Positions 63,380 to 64,000 of a stretch of 64,000 bases of DNA are shown here, in pieces. Source of the DNA: GWF2-38-10 sp964527595. GTDB taxonomy: Bacteria > Babelota > Babeliae > Babelales > RVW-14. Where the stretch lies: positions 44,783 to 108,782 of the forward strand of contig CAZGPI010000002.1 of the NCBI GenBank assembly GCA_964527595.1. The letters are read 5' to 3'. Every line of letters begins with the position of its first letter. Positions within the stretch are counted from its first letter, which is position 1. Both the position numbers and the translations under genes were made by a program. The notes under the pieces are model-generated. The model made no database searches and was not told the DNA's origin. It worked only from the letters and a program-made list of their open reading frames with translations.

Positions 63380-63517
63380 ACCATATGATTGTTTTTTTGA
63401 GCGATATAGGCACCAAAGGAGTAGTATTTGCGAAGGCTTGTTTTTTTCGTGAAGTGTTTGATAAAGTCTACGAAAGTAGCCAGTTTTTAATACCTACCAT
63501 GGAAAAAGGGAGTTTTT

Positions 63518-64000
63518 ATGCAAGGTCTCTCAAGGAAAAACATTTTAGTCATTTTGTTGCTTTTGTTATTTGGTAATGTGGCAGCGCAACAAGTTCAAGC
63601 TCCGGCAGCAACGGGACAGTCTTCTGCTATAACGGCACTGCAGGGCTTAAGAGCATTGTGTGTTGCGGCACAGCCATTTATGAAGCAAGATCTTACAGAA
63701 GCCATTAAAGAAATTAATAGTCGATCTACATTTATGACCGATTTGACGGCAAAGCTTGCATTAACTGAAGCAACGGCAAGCGATGCAGACTTAGCGATTC
63801 TCGACCAAGCCGCAACCAAGGTATATTTGAGTGCCGATGATAAGCAAAAAGCGGCCGCTAAGATAAAAGCTATTAATGATGAAATAGCAAGACGTAACGG
63901 CATTATCGATACAGCACTTAGTGTCGCCGTTAATGCCGATGCAACGCAATTAGATCTTGATAATGCATTAACGAATTTGGGCAAAGCGGGTACGTATAAG
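63518..64000 (+). CDS. exported helical protein, partial (3' end outside window)
   Basis: 161 codons are visible and the frame is open at the right edge. AAAAAGGGAG lies five bases before ATG 63518. The signal peptide (MQGLSRKNILVILLLLLFGN) ends near VAAQ. The mature part is Ala-rich and helical, and starts with the same LCxAAQPF module as the two preceding exported proteins. A weak promoter (TTGTTT at 63438, 18 bases, TAAAGT) may drive it after the strong terminator. Unknown function. Confidence 0.75.
   Translation, partial: MQGLSRKNILVILLLLLFGNVAAQQVQAPAATGQSSAITALQGLRALCVAAQPFMKQDLTEAIKEINSRSTFMTDLTAKLALTEATASDADLAILDQAATKVYLSADDKQKAAAKIKAINDEIARRNGIIDTALSVAVNADATQLDLDNALTNLGKAGTYK

Noticed and set aside
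63385..63576. Small ORF of 63 codons upstream of the last exported gene
   Set aside because: It overlaps the signal peptide of the gene at 63518, lacks a ribosome-binding site and begins right after a terminator.

Overview
The window looks like chromosome from a low-GC, host-dependent bacterium, most probably a member of Candidatus Dependentiae (TM6). The evidence is two ATP/ADP-type nucleotide translocases in tandem next to a split atpD-atpC pair, many exported proteins of unknown function, several eukaryote-like families (PQ-loop, FUN14-like, MIR-like), and an otherwise ordinary Gram-negative core (SecA, MurE/I/J, PBP1A, UvrC, HisRS, YchF, MiaB, HU). The phylum is inferred from gene content, because no rRNA gene lies in the window.

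Layout. 1-5366: a CDP-3,6-dideoxyhexose locus (rfbF-rfbG-glycosyltransferase-reductase on the minus strand, with an FNR-like reductase and rfbH divergent on the plus strand). 5370-8876: murE, a 600-bp intergenic stretch holding a perfect 42-bp palindrome, a small unknown gene and a degenerate HisRS paralogue. 8989-20266: one long plus-strand surface-glycan operon (galE, three tandem GT-C membrane glycosyltransferase paralogues, an FAD oxidoreductase, asnB, manC and a further polytopic membrane protein). 20365-25421: a membrane-anchored protein, a PcrA/UvrD helicase and two unknown genes, two of them closed by terminators. 25450-30147: two nucleotide transporters, atpC and atpD. 30422-37333: secA, murI, an exported unknown, a PQ-loop transporter and a NurA-family nuclease. 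37436-45486: a large exported protein, hisS, ychF, an exported HAD protein and miaB, then tRNA-Cys and tRNA-Leu. 45955-53636: HU, a FUN14-like protein, a GspE/PilB ATPase, an M23 peptidase, a second exported HAD protein, uvrC and murJ. 53637-59111: repeat-rich DNA with PBP1A, a TPR/glycosyltransferase-9-like protein and a stomatin-NfeD pair. 59310-64000: three exported proteins with matching signal peptides, the first with an N-terminal MIR-like domain and a nearly perfect 792-bp tandem repeat.

The genes fit a cell that builds a peptidoglycan wall and an elaborate glycan coat while importing nucleotides from a host. The most unusual feature is a family of short palindromic elements (core stem TGCAGG/CCTGCA, loop with GGGAAC). 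It lies between genes but also in frame inside murE, uvrC and rfbG, and its stem shows compensatory base changes. It resembles the Rickettsia palindromic elements in behaviour but not in sequence. Other points worth attention are an E3-type reductase without its ferredoxin domain beside a true E1 dehydrase, a HisRS-like pseudo-enzyme, a UvrC without its C-terminal HhH domain, and a second family of stem-loop repeats, one copy of which may supply the start codon of a gene.
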